From: CAYUTA01 sp964447605
GTDB taxonomy: Bacteria > Bacillota > Clostridia > Christensenellales > CAG-138
Assembly: GCA_964447605.1 (NCBI GenBank)
Contig: CAYUTA010000005.1
Coordinates: 1 to 64,000, forward strand
DNA: 64,000 nucleotides
Direction of reading: 5' to 3'
A program made the translations under genes and the position numbers. The notes under the pieces were generated by a model. That model searched no databases and was not told the origin of the DNA. It worked only from the letters and a program-made list of their open reading frames with translations. This document shows positions 34,311-42,400 of the stretch, piece after piece. The first letter of the stretch is position 1. Each line of letters begins with the position of its first letter.

Positions 34311-36590
34311 CTATGCAATCTTGATGACCATCACGGTCATGTCATCGTCATGCTTGCGTTCGCCGGCGCGCCGCAAGAGCTCTGCGGCCGCCTGCTGGCT
34401 GGTCTCCGTGCTGCGCAGTACGGTTTCAATCGCCGCGCAGGTCTGATCGCCAAGCGCCTCGAGCGCGCCGTCTGAGAACAGCACGATCGCGTCGTTGCGC
34501 CGAAGTCTGGCCGTTGCAACGGCCGGTACCGCCTCGTTGAGTATTCCGGCCGGCAGCGCCTCCGCCCGGACGGTATGCAGCTTCGCGCCGCGGTACACAA
34601 ACGATGGCGGCGCGCCGTATTTCATGAATTCCGCGTCTCCCGAGCGCAGGTCAAGATAGACCGCGTCCAGCGTGGCGTACATGTCCTCCTTGCGCTCGAG
34701 CAGGAGGCGGTTGACGCTTTCAAGCGCAACATCGCGCGAAAACCCCGCATCGTAGAGATCGAACAGCAATCTTAGCGCCGAGTCGCTCTCCCCCTTTGCC
34801 TCCACGCCCGCGCCCATGCCGTCGCTGAGCGCATACAGCACGCGACCACGTTCCATCCGCCGCTCGCCGGTGCTGTCGCCGCTGACCCCGCTGCTGCTGA
34901 TGGGCGCCGTCGCCGTACCCATGCTGGCGACCAGCTGCTGCGCCTCCTCCATTACGAGCGTGCACTGCCGGCCCTCTGCATCCGCGCGCAGCGTGCGCAC
35001 AGGCCTGTGCAAAATGCTTTGCACCGTCTGTTCAAACGTCTCAATCTGTCCAAGCAGCGCCGCGGGCACCCGAACGTGCAATTGCAGCTTTCCCTGTGGA
35101 AACGACGCGTCCACACCATAGACGCGGTAGCCGCGCCGGTCCAGCCCGCGCAGAAGCGTCTGCTCCAGCTCCTCGTCCAGCCAGCGGTCGATCATCACGC
35201 GCTCGGACAGCCGGTCGATGATATCGCACACGCCGCCAAGCTGGCGGTTGATGAACGCATACTGCTGGTCGGTTTGCCGCCGCATGGCCTTTTGCACCAG
35301 ATACTGGTTCTGGGCCTGCCATGCGGCCGCGGCCATCTGCTGCATATGCCTGCAGGACGGGTCGAACGGCTTCCGGATGCGGATGCGCTCGCCGCGTTCA
35401 TGCGACTGTGTCAGCAGCAGAATCGCCTCCGCCGCCTTGGGCCAATCCTTCCAGCAAGGTTTTTTGAGCGGACAGCCCGCGCACACGCCGTATGCCGCCT
35501 GCGCAATCCACTGCATCAGGGCGTCGCTTGGCTCCGGCTCGGGTTCCTCCGCCCGGTATAGCCGCGCCATCTCGGCCACCACCTCCGAGGTGTGCCGCAT
35601 TTCCCCGGCAATGCAGGCGCGCATGCGCATAACGGACTTGCGCGCATAGCGTTCGCGATCCTTGCCGGCATCGATATACGCGCAAAGCTGGAGCAGTTTT
35701 TCCTTCGGAATCAATAAAAAGGGCAGTCCCGCCGCCACCAGATTGAGCAGACTGATCGCGTGCGGCGTGGTATACAGATAGGTGCCGACCAGCAGGCTGC
35801 ACCCGACAAACCCGCCCAATACGCCCAGCGTGCCGAGGCTGCGCAGCGCCGCCCCGGCAAGCGCGCACGCCGCAATGCTGCCAACGAACATCAGCGCAAA
35901 CTCGCCGTTGATGGTTAATACCACACCCAGCGCAACCGCGACCGCGACCCCGGCAAGGCCGCGCGCATAGGCGGCTATCATGGAAAAAACCAACAGCAAC
36001 GTGACCGGCAGGGAAAAGCCAAACGCGCGTACATCCGTTACGCTGAGCAGGAGTACGCCGAAAAATGCGCTGCCGCCGACCTGTTCGCCGTCGGTGAGCA
36101 CATGCCGCTGTTCCAGCGAGCGCAGCGTCCGCAGCGCGTTTTGCATCACCAGCGCGGAGAAGACCTCCACGCCCAGCGCAATGACGCCGCGCATGAGTTC
36201 GCGCATATCGCTGCGGTAAAAGACCGGCAGCACCGCCACCTGCGCGACAAACAGCAAAATCAGCTTACTGAACTTGCTGCTTCCCATGCGAACGCGTGAA
36301 AAAATTAAAAACAGGGCGTAATACAGTGCGCAGGCCGTAAGCTCCGGCAGTTGCGGAGCGCCCTGCAAAAAGAGCAGGCTTAAGATTGTGCCGACAACCG
36401 CGTACTGCATGTTATAGCCGCTCATGCCGACAGCCGCCAGATATGCCAGCGCAAACGGAGAAACGCGTTCCATGATGCACACGCGGCTTACCAGCGCCGC
36501 CATCAGCAACGTAAGCAGTTCGATCTTGAATTCACTGCGCGCAAAGTACGCGCCTATCCTGTTTTTGCGCACGGTTGTTTTGGCTTGCAT
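34311..36590 (-). CDS. spoIIE: Stage II sporulation protein E (PP2C phosphatase)
   Basis: The 759-residue protein has a long N-terminal membrane domain of about ten helices (residues about 25-300), a middle region with an LKKPCWKDW cysteine motif, and a C-terminal PP2C phosphatase (about 540-759). Phosphatase motifs are LYALSDGMGAGVEAKGES, LDAVYLDLRSGDAEFMKYGAPPSF and VLFSDGALEAL. SpoIIE dephosphorylates SpoIIAA to release sigma-F and helps place the polar septum. It heads a spoIIE-spoIIGA-sigE operon, a linkage not found in Bacillus subtilis. GGGGGAAAG precedes the start. Confidence 0.95.
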   Translation of the reverse strand: MQAKTTVRKNRIGAYFARSEFKIELLTLLMAALVSRVCIMERVSPFALAYLAAVGMSGYNMQYAVVGTILSLLFLQGAPQLPELTACALYYALFLIFSRVRMGSSKFSKLILLFVAQVAVLPVFYRSDMRELMRGVIALGVEVFSALVMQNALRTLRSLEQRHVLTDGEQVGGSAFFGVLLLSVTDVRAFGFSLPVTLLLVFSMIAAYARGLAGVAVAVALGVVLTINGEFALMFVGSIAACALAGAALRSLGTLGVLGGFVGCSLLVGTYLYTTPHAISLLNLVAAGLPFLLIPKEKLLQLCAYIDAGKDRERYARKSVMRMRACIAGEMRHTSEVVAEMARLYRAEEPEPEPSDALMQWIAQAAYGVCAGCPLKKPCWKDWPKAAEAILLLTQSHERGERIRIRKPFDPSCRHMQQMAAAAWQAQNQYLVQKAMRRQTDQQYAFINRQLGGVCDIIDRLSERVMIDRWLDEELEQTLLRGLDRRGYRVYGVDASFPQGKLQLHVRVPAALLGQIETFEQTVQSILHRPVRTLRADAEGRQCTLVMEEAQQLVASMGTATAPISSSGVSGDSTGERRMERGRVLYALSDGMGAGVEAKGESDSALRLLFDLYDAGFSRDVALESVNRLLLERKEDMYATLDAVYLDLRSGDAEFMKYGAPPSFVYRGAKLHTVRAEALPAGILNEAVPAVATARLRRNDAIVLFSDGALEALGDQTCAAIETVLRSTETSQQAAAELLRRAGERKHDDDMTVMVIKIA

Positions 36591-36613
36591 CTGCTTTCCC
36601 CCAAGTACAAGAA

Positions 36614-36619
36614 AGTATA
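36614..36619 (-). promoter_or_regulatory. Possible -10 box upstream of spoIIE
   Basis: TATACT lies 24 bases before the spoIIE start. No clear -35 hexamer is visible at 17 or 21 bases, and no convincing Spo0A box was found. Spo0A control is therefore neither supported nor excluded. Confidence 0.35.
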
Positions 36620-36790
36620 CTGGTCACAATGCGCGAAAAAATCGGATTGAGCGACGTATGCCGTGCGATCGTCGGTCAGTATTTGCGCGCATGCGCCGCG
36701 TTTCGCGTCCGTCTGCGTGCATGCGACGCGAATCCTGCAAAAAACGCTGTCAAAACCTTGCTGGACCAGTTGCGAAACCAACTTGCGCAC

Positions 36791-36819
36791 TTGCTAGAAC
36801 GCACACGGCGTGGTATAAT
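36791..36819 (+). promoter_or_regulatory. Promoter of the dapL-tmk-pfp operon
   Basis: TTGCTA at 36791-36796 and a perfect TATAAT at 36814-36819 are separated by 17 bases. Transcription would start near 36826, leaving a 25-base leader that carries GGGGAGG. Confidence 0.75.
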
Positions 36820-36850
36820 CGGTTGATTTTAAGAATGGGGAGGTTTGGAC

Positions 36851-38077
36851 TTGTTTACTGCAAATGGCTATTACAGTTTGCTCCAGGGCAACTATCTGTT
36901 TTCTGAGGTTGCCAAGCGCGCGGCCGCCTATCAGGCCGCGCATCCGGACGCCGAACTGATCCGCATGGGCATTGGCGACGTGACGCGCCCGCTTGTGCCC
37001 GCCGTAATCGAGGCGCTGCATCAGGCCGTTAACGATATGGCGCATGCCGGGACGTTCCACGGCTATGGCCCGGAGCACGGCTATGACTTTTTGCGCGATG
37101 CGATCATAAAGCGCGACTACCTCTCCCGTGGAATCAAGCTGGACATCGATGAAATCTTTGTCAGCGACGGCGCAAAGTGCGACGTCGGCAACATTCAGGA
37201 GTTGTTTTCTGCCGACTGCACGGTTGCGGTCATGGACCCCGTCTATCCCGTGTATGTCGACACCAACGTGATGTCCGGACGCGGCGGCAGGTACGACGCG
37301 AACCGCGGCGCGTATGAACGGTTCGTTTATCTGCCTGCGACCGCTGAAAACGGATTCGTCCCGGACCCGCCCAGGCAAAAGGTTGACGTCATCTATCTTT
37401 GCTTCCCAAACAATCCCACAGGCGTAACGCTGTCCAGGCCGCAGCTGAAAACCTTTGTGGATTATGCGCTGCAAAACAACGCGCTCATACTTTATGATTC
37501 CGCATATGAAGCCTATATTTCCGAACCCGAAAAACCGCACAGCATCTATGAGGTTGAAGGCGCCGGACGCTGTGCCATCGAATTCCGCAGCCTGAGCAAG
37601 ACCGCGGGCTTTACCGGCACACGGTGCGCATACACCGTCGTCCCGCGCGAGCTGACGGCACGCGACACGTTCGGCAATATCGTTTCGCTCAACGCCATGT
37701 GGGAACGCCGTATGGCCACCAAGTTCAACGGCGTGTCCTACATCACCCAGCGCGGCGCGGCAGCCGCATACGGCAACGAGGGCTATGCGCAGATTCTTGG
37801 CGTTGTTGCGGATTATATGGAAAACGCCCGCATCATCCGCGAAAGCCTGCGGGACGCCGGATATACCGTGTACGGCGGCGTGAACGCGCCCTACATCTGG
37901 CTGAAGACGCCCGGCGGCGACAGCTGGAAATTCTATGACGAGCTGCTTGACCGCTGCCATGTGATCGGCACGCCCGGCGCTGGATTCGGCGCGGCGGGCG
38001 AGGGGTATTTCCGCATGACCGCGTTTGCAAGCCGCGAAAACACCGTCCGCGCCATGGAGCGCATCTGCAAAGAATAA
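36851..38077 (+). CDS. dapL: LL-diaminopimelate aminotransferase
   Basis: The 408-residue PLP enzyme converts tetrahydrodipicolinate directly to LL-diaminopimelate for lysine and peptidoglycan synthesis. Family motifs are NYLFSEVAKR near the start, RMGIGDVTRPL, YPVYVDTNVMSGR, CFPNNPTGV and the PLP lysine in SLSKTAGFTGTR. The start is TTG at 36851, seven bases after GGGGAGG; a TTG six bases earlier is too close to that site. No dapD or dapE homologue is nearby. Confidence 0.94.
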   Translation: MFTANGYYSLLQGNYLFSEVAKRAAAYQAAHPDAELIRMGIGDVTRPLVPAVIEALHQAVNDMAHAGTFHGYGPEHGYDFLRDAIIKRDYLSRGIKLDIDEIFVSDGAKCDVGNIQELFSADCTVAVMDPVYPVYVDTNVMSGRGGRYDANRGAYERFVYLPATAENGFVPDPPRQKVDVIYLCFPNNPTGVTLSRPQLKTFVDYALQNNALILYDSAYEAYISEPEKPHSIYEVEGAGRCAIEFRSLSKTAGFTGTRCAYTVVPRELTARDTFGNIVSLNAMWERRMATKFNGVSYITQRGAAAAYGNEGYAQILGVVADYMENARIIRESLRDAGYTVYGGVNAPYIWLKTPGGDSWKFYDELLDRCHVIGTPGAGFGAAGEGYFRMTAFASRENTVRAMERICKE

Positions 38078-38089
38078 GCAAAACCAGGC

Positions 38090-38752
38090 ATGACAAAAAT
38101 CATTGCGTTTGAGGGGATAGACGGAACGGGGAAAACCGTGCAGATGGGCCGGCTTTTCGACCGTTTGAACGCGCGCGGCTTGCGCGTTCAAACGCTGTCG
38201 TTTCCAATTTATACCTCGTTCTTTGGGAGTGAAGTCGGTAAGCTTCTGACCGGCAGGGACGGCGTGCGTGCGGACGCGGTGGACGGCAAGAGCATGGCGC
38301 TGTGGTTCGCGCTCGACCGCTTTGAGGCGTTCCGGACGTTTGATTACAGCGACGCGGACGTGCTGCTCATCAACCGCTATGCGCTCAGCAACGCCGTGTA
38401 TCAAAGCATTCGCGACCGCGATCTCGGCCGCCCCGACCTGCTGGACTTTGTGCTTACGCTCGAGCACGAACACTTTATGATCCCGCGCGCGGATGCGAAT
38501 ATTGTGCTGGATATGGCGGCGGAAACCGCTTCGCATAATGTCGACAGCAAGGGATACCGCGAATATGTCGGCAATGCGCGCGATGTTTACGAAGCAATCC
38601 CGGACATCCAGCAGCGTGCGCGCATAAAATACATGGAATATGCAAAGCGGCTGAACAATGTGTTCATTGTCCCCTGCATGGAAGGCGGCCGCTTGAAAAG
38701 CATTGGGCAGATCGGGGATCTGATCGACAACGTGCTCAAAGATATCCTGTAA
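38090..38752 (+). CDS. tmk: Thymidylate kinase
   Basis: The 220-residue kinase phosphorylates dTMP to dTDP. The P-loop is FEGIDGTGKT at residues 7-16. The nucleotide-binding arginine motif appears as NRYALSN rather than the usual DRY/DRF. ANIVLDMAAETA corresponds to the conserved strand with the LID segment after it. It is 12 bases downstream of dapL with a weak ribosome site, so coupling is likely. Confidence 0.88.
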   Translation: MTKIIAFEGIDGTGKTVQMGRLFDRLNARGLRVQTLSFPIYTSFFGSEVGKLLTGRDGVRADAVDGKSMALWFALDRFEAFRTFDYSDADVLLINRYALSNAVYQSIRDRDLGRPDLLDFVLTLEHEHFMIPRADANIVLDMAAETASHNVDSKGYREYVGNARDVYEAIPDIQQRARIKYMEYAKRLNNVFIVPCMEGGRLKSIGQIGDLIDNVLKDIL

Positions 38753-38777
38753 GAATCACTTAGGAGGTAGGTCACAA

Positions 38778-39839
38778 ATGAGAAAAATCGGTATCCTGAC
38801 GGGCGGCGGCGACTGCCCGGGTCTCAATGCGGTCATCCGGGGCGTGGTAGAGGAGTGCGCGGCAAGCGGCATCGAAGTATACGGTTTCTCCGCCGGCTGG
38901 CGCGGCGCGCTCACCGGCGAGGGCCGTTGGCTGACGCTCAAGGACGTTGAGGGGCTGCAGACAAAGGGCGGCACGATTTTAGAGAGCTCACGCACCAATG
39001 TCATGAAGGTGGAAAACGGCCCTGAAAAGGTCCGCACCACGTTGGAGGGACTTGGTCTTGAGGGGCTGGTTGCAATCGGCGGCGACGACACGCTCGGCGT
39101 GGCGAACAAGCTGCAAAAGATGGGTATGAATATGATCGGCGTACCCAAGACCATTGACAACGATCTCTCCTGCACGGACTACACGTTCGGCTTTGACACC
39201 GCCAGCAACATTGCGATGGAGTGCATGGATAAACTGCATACCACCGCGGCTTCCCACGCCCGCTGCATCGTGGTTGAGTGCATGGGCCGCCACACCGGCT
39301 GGATTGCCATTCAGGCGGGCATTGCGGCGGACGCGCACCTCATCCTCATTCCCGAGTTCCCCAAAACGTTTGACGAGGTCATGCAGGTAATCCGCGGCCG
39401 TTACGTCAAGGGCGAGCGGCACACCATCATCTCCGTGGCCGAGGGCTTTGAGCTCAAGGGGGAAACCGAGGAAGTCGTGGGGCTCGACGCATTCGGCAAC
39501 AAGCTGTTGCTCGAAAAGGATCTTGCCAAAACCCTTGCGGATCGCATTGAAAAAACCATGCGCGCCGATACGGCGCTTGATGAAAAGCGCAAATTCTTTG
39601 AATGCCGCAGCGTAGTGCTGGGCCACATCCAGCGCGGCGGCTCCCCCTCCTGCTTCGACCGCGTGCTTGGCACGCGCCTTGGCTTCAAAGCGGGCGCGCT
39701 GGTGGTTGCCGGCGATTACGGCAACATGGTCGCCCTGCAGGGCACCAAGGTCGTCAAGGCCGACCTGGACAAGGCTGTTACCGAGCGCAAAGAGGTCGAT
39801 TACGACCTGTATCAGTCCGCCTCTCTGCTGTTTAAGTAA
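38778..39839 (+). CDS. pfp: 6-phosphofructokinase, residues of the pyrophosphate-dependent type
   Basis: The 353-residue phosphofructokinase has GILTGGGDCPGLNA at the N-terminus, the active-site motif PKTIDNDL, and MGRHTGW. Two specificity positions point to pyrophosphate rather than ATP as donor: GGDDT where ATP enzymes have GGDG, and lysine in PKTIDND where ATP enzymes have glycine. A PPi enzyme would make this glycolytic step reversible. AGGAGG precedes the start. It is third in the dapL-tmk-pfp operon and is followed by a hairpin terminator. Confidence 0.9.
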   Translation: MRKIGILTGGGDCPGLNAVIRGVVEECAASGIEVYGFSAGWRGALTGEGRWLTLKDVEGLQTKGGTILESSRTNVMKVENGPEKVRTTLEGLGLEGLVAIGGDDTLGVANKLQKMGMNMIGVPKTIDNDLSCTDYTFGFDTASNIAMECMDKLHTTAASHARCIVVECMGRHTGWIAIQAGIAADAHLILIPEFPKTFDEVMQVIRGRYVKGERHTIISVAEGFELKGETEEVVGLDAFGNKLLLEKDLAKTLADRIEKTMRADTALDEKRKFFECRSVVLGHIQRGGSPSCFDRVLGTRLGFKAGALVVAGDYGNMVALQGTKVVKADLDKAVTERKEVDYDLYQSASLLFK

Positions 39840-39868
39840 GCGTTCCCGCATAAGCTCATACTATCAAA

Positions 39869-39892
39869 GCTGCCCGCTTGACGGGCAGTTTT
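39869..39892 (+). terminator. Terminator after pfp (hairpin copy 1)
   Basis: The hairpin GCTGCCCGCTTGACGGGCAG is followed by TTTTC, 30 bases after the stop codon. An identical 20-base hairpin recurs at 40094. Confidence 0.85.
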
Positions 39893-40060
39893 CAGCCTGT
39901 TGAAAAAACCACGGGCGGGTTCGGAGGGCCGCGGCATTCCGGAGGTTCGTTCCGGCTCCGCTCGATTTACCGGTGGAACGGATCGTTCGGTTTGGGCGGT
40001 TCCCCTATGCTTCTTGCCGGACGGTAGCCCGCCGGCGAGAGGCAAAGCCTATAATCCTCA

Positions 40061-40083
40061 AAAAAGTGGCAAAGTCACTTTTT
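40061..40083. terminator. AT-rich bidirectional hairpin
   Basis: Arms AAAAAGTG and CACTTTTT surround a seven-base loop. The shape is that of an intrinsic terminator on either strand. Confidence 0.5.
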
Positions 40084-40093
40084 GACACGCTGA

Positions 40094-40118
40094 GCTGCCC
40101 GCTTGACGGGCAGCTTTT
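40094..40118 (+). terminator. Terminator hairpin copy 2
   Basis: The same 20-base hairpin as at 39869 is followed by C and TTTT. Confidence 0.7.
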
Positions 40119-40161
40119 CCGTCAAAAGGTTTGGGGTGCGCCGATTTTTTTTGCGGCCCTC

Positions 40162-40192
40162 TTGACTCTGACGTAACGTCATTATTTATAAT
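40162..40192 (+). promoter_or_regulatory. MerR-type promoter with 19-bp spacer and operator palindrome
   Basis: TTGACT at 40162-40167 and TATAAT at 40187-40192 are 19 bases apart, the elongated spacer typical of promoters activated by MerR proteins. A perfect palindrome, TGACGT-A-ACGTCA (40169-40181), sits inside the spacer. The regulator encoded immediately downstream is the obvious ligand. Confidence 0.9.
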
Positions 40193-40312
40193 GCCGGTAT
40201 GGCTCATGAGACCTGCCGGCAATCGAGGCCGGGAACCACCGTTGTGCTCCCGGTTTCGTGCGCCCCACAGGCTGGTCGGATACCGGCCGAAAAGACACCT
40301 GGAGGCATTGCA

Positions 40313-41074
40313 ATGAAGATCAATGAGGTTGCAAAATGCACGGGCGTTACCGTGCGTACGCTGCATTATTATGACCAGATCGGGCTGCTGAAACCCGACG
40401 CCGTCACAGAAAACGGCTATCGCGTTTACAGCGCCGGCAACCTTGGGCAATTGCAGCAGATCCTGTTCTTTCGCGAACTGGGCTTTCCCCTTGGCGAGAT
40501 TCGGGGCATCATGGCGCAACCCGGCTACGACCGGACAGAGGCGCTGAAAAACCATCGCTCGCTGCTGCAAAAGAAGCGGACGCGCCTTAACGGACTGATT
40601 GCACTGCTGGACAACATCTTGGACGAAAATAACAAGGAGGGGCCGATCATGGATTTTGAAGCCTTTGACACCACGGAAATCGAGAGATTGAAAACGCAGT
40701 ATGCCGAGGAGGTGAAGGCGCGCTGGGGCCATACGCCCGCTTATGCCGGGAGCGAGCGGCGAACGCAGGCATACGACGGGCCGCAATGGGCCGCCGTTAC
40801 CGAGGCGGGCGAGGCGATCCTGCAGGCGTTTGCGGACAGGCGCGGCAGCGCGCCGGACAGCCCGGAGGCACAGGCGCTCGTGGGCCGGTGGCGGGCGCAT
40901 ATCACCGCTAATTTTTATCAATGTACGGGGGAGATTCTTGCCGGATTGGGCGAGATGTACACTTGTGACCAACGGTTTAGGCAAAGCATCGACCGGCGCG
41001 GCAAGGGAACGGCGGCGTTTATGTCCAGCGCAATCGCGGCCTATTGCCGTTCGGATTCCACACAGGCGAAGTAA
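40313..41074 (+). CDS. TipA-like MerR family transcriptional regulator
   Basis: The 253-residue protein has a MerR winged-helix domain (KINEVAKCTGVTVRTLHYYDQIGLL at residues 2-26) and a dimerisation coiled coil to about residue 108. A TipAS domain follows (about 112-250; AGEMYTCDQRFRQSID-like region near 215). In Streptomyces TipAL this last domain traps thiopeptide and other peptide antibiotics. The start has CTGGAGG seven bases upstream. A second strong ribosome site, AAGGAGG at 40634-40640, lies in frame before ATG 40649, so a separate drug-binding fragment may also be made. The frame is open back to 40199, at the predicted transcription start. Confidence 0.9.
   Translation: MKINEVAKCTGVTVRTLHYYDQIGLLKPDAVTENGYRVYSAGNLGQLQQILFFRELGFPLGEIRGIMAQPGYDRTEALKNHRSLLQKKRTRLNGLIALLDNILDENNKEGPIMDFEAFDTTEIERLKTQYAEEVKARWGHTPAYAGSERRTQAYDGPQWAAVTEAGEAILQAFADRRGSAPDSPEAQALVGRWRAHITANFYQCTGEILAGLGEMYTCDQRFRQSIDRRGKGTAAFMSSAIAAYCRSDSTQAK
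40649..41074 (+). CDS. Probable internal start: stand-alone TipAS-like domain
   Basis: ATG at 40649 is in frame with the MerR gene and lies eight bases after a full AAGGAGG. Translation from here gives a 141-residue protein starting MDFEAFDTTEIERL, which is the drug-binding TipAS domain without the DNA-binding part. Streptomyces tipA is known to produce both forms from one mRNA. Its production here is inferred from the ribosome site. Confidence 0.6.
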   Translation: MDFEAFDTTEIERLKTQYAEEVKARWGHTPAYAGSERRTQAYDGPQWAAVTEAGEAILQAFADRRGSAPDSPEAQALVGRWRAHITANFYQCTGEILAGLGEMYTCDQRFRQSIDRRGKGTAAFMSSAIAAYCRSDSTQAK

Positions 41075-41186
41075 ACCGCAACTGCTGCATGACGCCGCCC
41101 GGTATCAAGCGCCGTAAACGGCGGCTGACGCCAAATTGCACGGCGCCGGAAATGTCTAAACATTGAAAATCAAACGCAATGGGTTC

Positions 41187-41219
41187 GTCTCTCGCCGCGG
41201 TGCATGCGCGGCGAGAGAC
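41187..41219 (+). terminator. Long perfect hairpin after the TipA-like gene
   Basis: Arms GTCTCTCGCCGCG and CGCGGCGAGAGAC pair perfectly around a seven-base loop and are followed by CTTCTTTAT. The T-tract is weak, but the position fits termination of the regulator transcript. Confidence 0.65.
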
Positions 41220-41321
41220 CTTCTTTATAGCACCAGAGGCGTTCAAAATGAACAGGCGCCCGGTTTGTTTCGCTGCCTTCCTATCGCCGGAACGAATCCG
41301 CGATGTTGGCAAAAGAAATAT

Positions 41322-41350
41322 TTGACGCAGCCACATAAAAATGATATTTT
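41322..41350 (+). promoter_or_regulatory. Promoter of metNIQ
   Basis: TTGACG at 41322-41327 and TATTTT at 41345-41350 are 17 bases apart. The leader is only about 33 bases and ends in AAGGA before the metN ATG, too short for a riboswitch. Confidence 0.65.
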
Positions 41351-41389
41351 GATAGAACATGAAAAATATATCATTATAAGGAAACCGGT

Positions 41390-42400
41390 ATGAAAGACGC
41401 CCCGATCATTCGGATTGAGCATTTAACAAAAGTATTCCCCACGCCGGAGGGCGAATTTAAGGCACTCGACGATATATCGATAGAGATCATGCCAAGCGAC
41501 ATCTTCGGTATCATCGGTATGAGCGGCGCCGGGAAGAGCACGCTCGTCCGCTGCATGAACTTTCTGGAAAAGCCCACCTCGGGAACCGTGATCTTTGGCG
41601 GCTGCGATTTAAGCAGCTATGCCGAGCCGCAGCTGCGCAGGGTGCGCGCAAGCATGGGCATGATCTTCCAGCAATTCAATCTGCTCTCTCAAAGCACGGT
41701 GGAGGCCAACGTCCGCTTTCCGCTGGACATTGCCGGGATGCCCCGCGAGCAGGCGAAAAAGCGCGTCTGCGAGCTGCTTGATGTGGTTGGGCTCAGCGAA
41801 AAGGCCAACGCCTACCCAGCGCAGCTTTCCGGCGGGCAGCAGCAGCGCGTGGCCATCGCGCGCGCGCTCGCTACAGAGCCCAAGGTGCTGCTGTGCGACG
41901 AAGCGACAAGCGCTCTTGACGGCGCGACCACGCGGCAGATTCTTGCGCTTTTGCGCGATATCAACAAGCGCCTTGGCGTTACAATCGTGGTGATTACGCA
42001 TGAAATGCGCGTGGTCGAGGAAATTTGCAACCGTGTGGCAATCGTCGATAACGGCCGCATTGCCGAGGTCGGCGATGTTGCGGACATCTTTACAAACCCC
42101 GGCTCCTCCGCTGCAAAACGGCTGGTATTCCCCGAAGGAGGCAAACTGCCGGGCTTTGCGCGAACGCGCATGGCGCGGATCGTTTTTGACGGCAGCTCTT
42201 CGTTTGAGCCCGTCTTTTCCAACATGATTCTCGATTGCCACGCAACCGTGAACATCATGTACGCCGATATGCGCGACATCGACGGCACGGCAAGAGGGCA
42301 GATGGTCGTCCAGCTTCCCGACAACGATCAGCTTGCGGCAAAGGTTGTCGGTTACCTGCGCGCAAGAGGACTTTCTGTTGAGGAGGTGAGCCGCATATGA
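41390..42400 (+). CDS. metN: Methionine ABC transporter ATP-binding protein
   Basis: The 336-residue ATPase has Walker A GMSGAGKST, signature LSGGQQQR, Walker B VLLCDEATSALD and the switch histidine in VITHEM. Residues about 265-336 form a NIL domain, which in MetN binds methionine and mediates trans-inhibition. It overlaps metI by four bases. Confidence 0.94.
   Translation: MKDAPIIRIEHLTKVFPTPEGEFKALDDISIEIMPSDIFGIIGMSGAGKSTLVRCMNFLEKPTSGTVIFGGCDLSSYAEPQLRRVRASMGMIFQQFNLLSQSTVEANVRFPLDIAGMPREQAKKRVCELLDVVGLSEKANAYPAQLSGGQQQRVAIARALATEPKVLLCDEATSALDGATTRQILALLRDINKRLGVTIVVITHEMRVVEEICNRVAIVDNGRIAEVGDVADIFTNPGSSAAKRLVFPEGGKLPGFARTRMARIVFDGSSSFEPVFSNMILDCHATVNIMYADMRDIDGTARGQMVVQLPDNDQLAAKVVGYLRARGLSVEEVSRI

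Larger units (their letters stand above)
39840..40161. other. Intergenic region bounded by duplicated hairpins
   Basis: No coding potential was found. The region holds two identical terminator hairpins (39869-39888 and 40094-40113), a third hairpin with arms AAAAAGTG and CACTTTTT (40061-40083), and a TATAAT at 40050-40055. It may encode a small RNA or be an intergenic repeat element. Confidence 0.6.
41075..41389. other. Intergenic region between TipA-like gene and metN
   Basis: The region contains a 13-base-pair hairpin (41187-41219) and the metN promoter (41322-41350). I looked for SAM-I riboswitch signatures ahead of this methionine operon and saw none. Confidence 0.6.

Noticed and set aside
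36629..36826. Possible 65-residue gene before dapL
   Set aside because: No ribosome site or recognisable family, and it runs through the dapL promoter.
36794..38536. 580-codon minus-strand open frame opposite dapL and tmk
   Set aside because: dapL and tmk carry clear family motifs, and this frame has none.
41093..41389. SAM-I riboswitch before metN
   Set aside because: No conserved core sequences; the promoter lies too close to metN to leave room for one.
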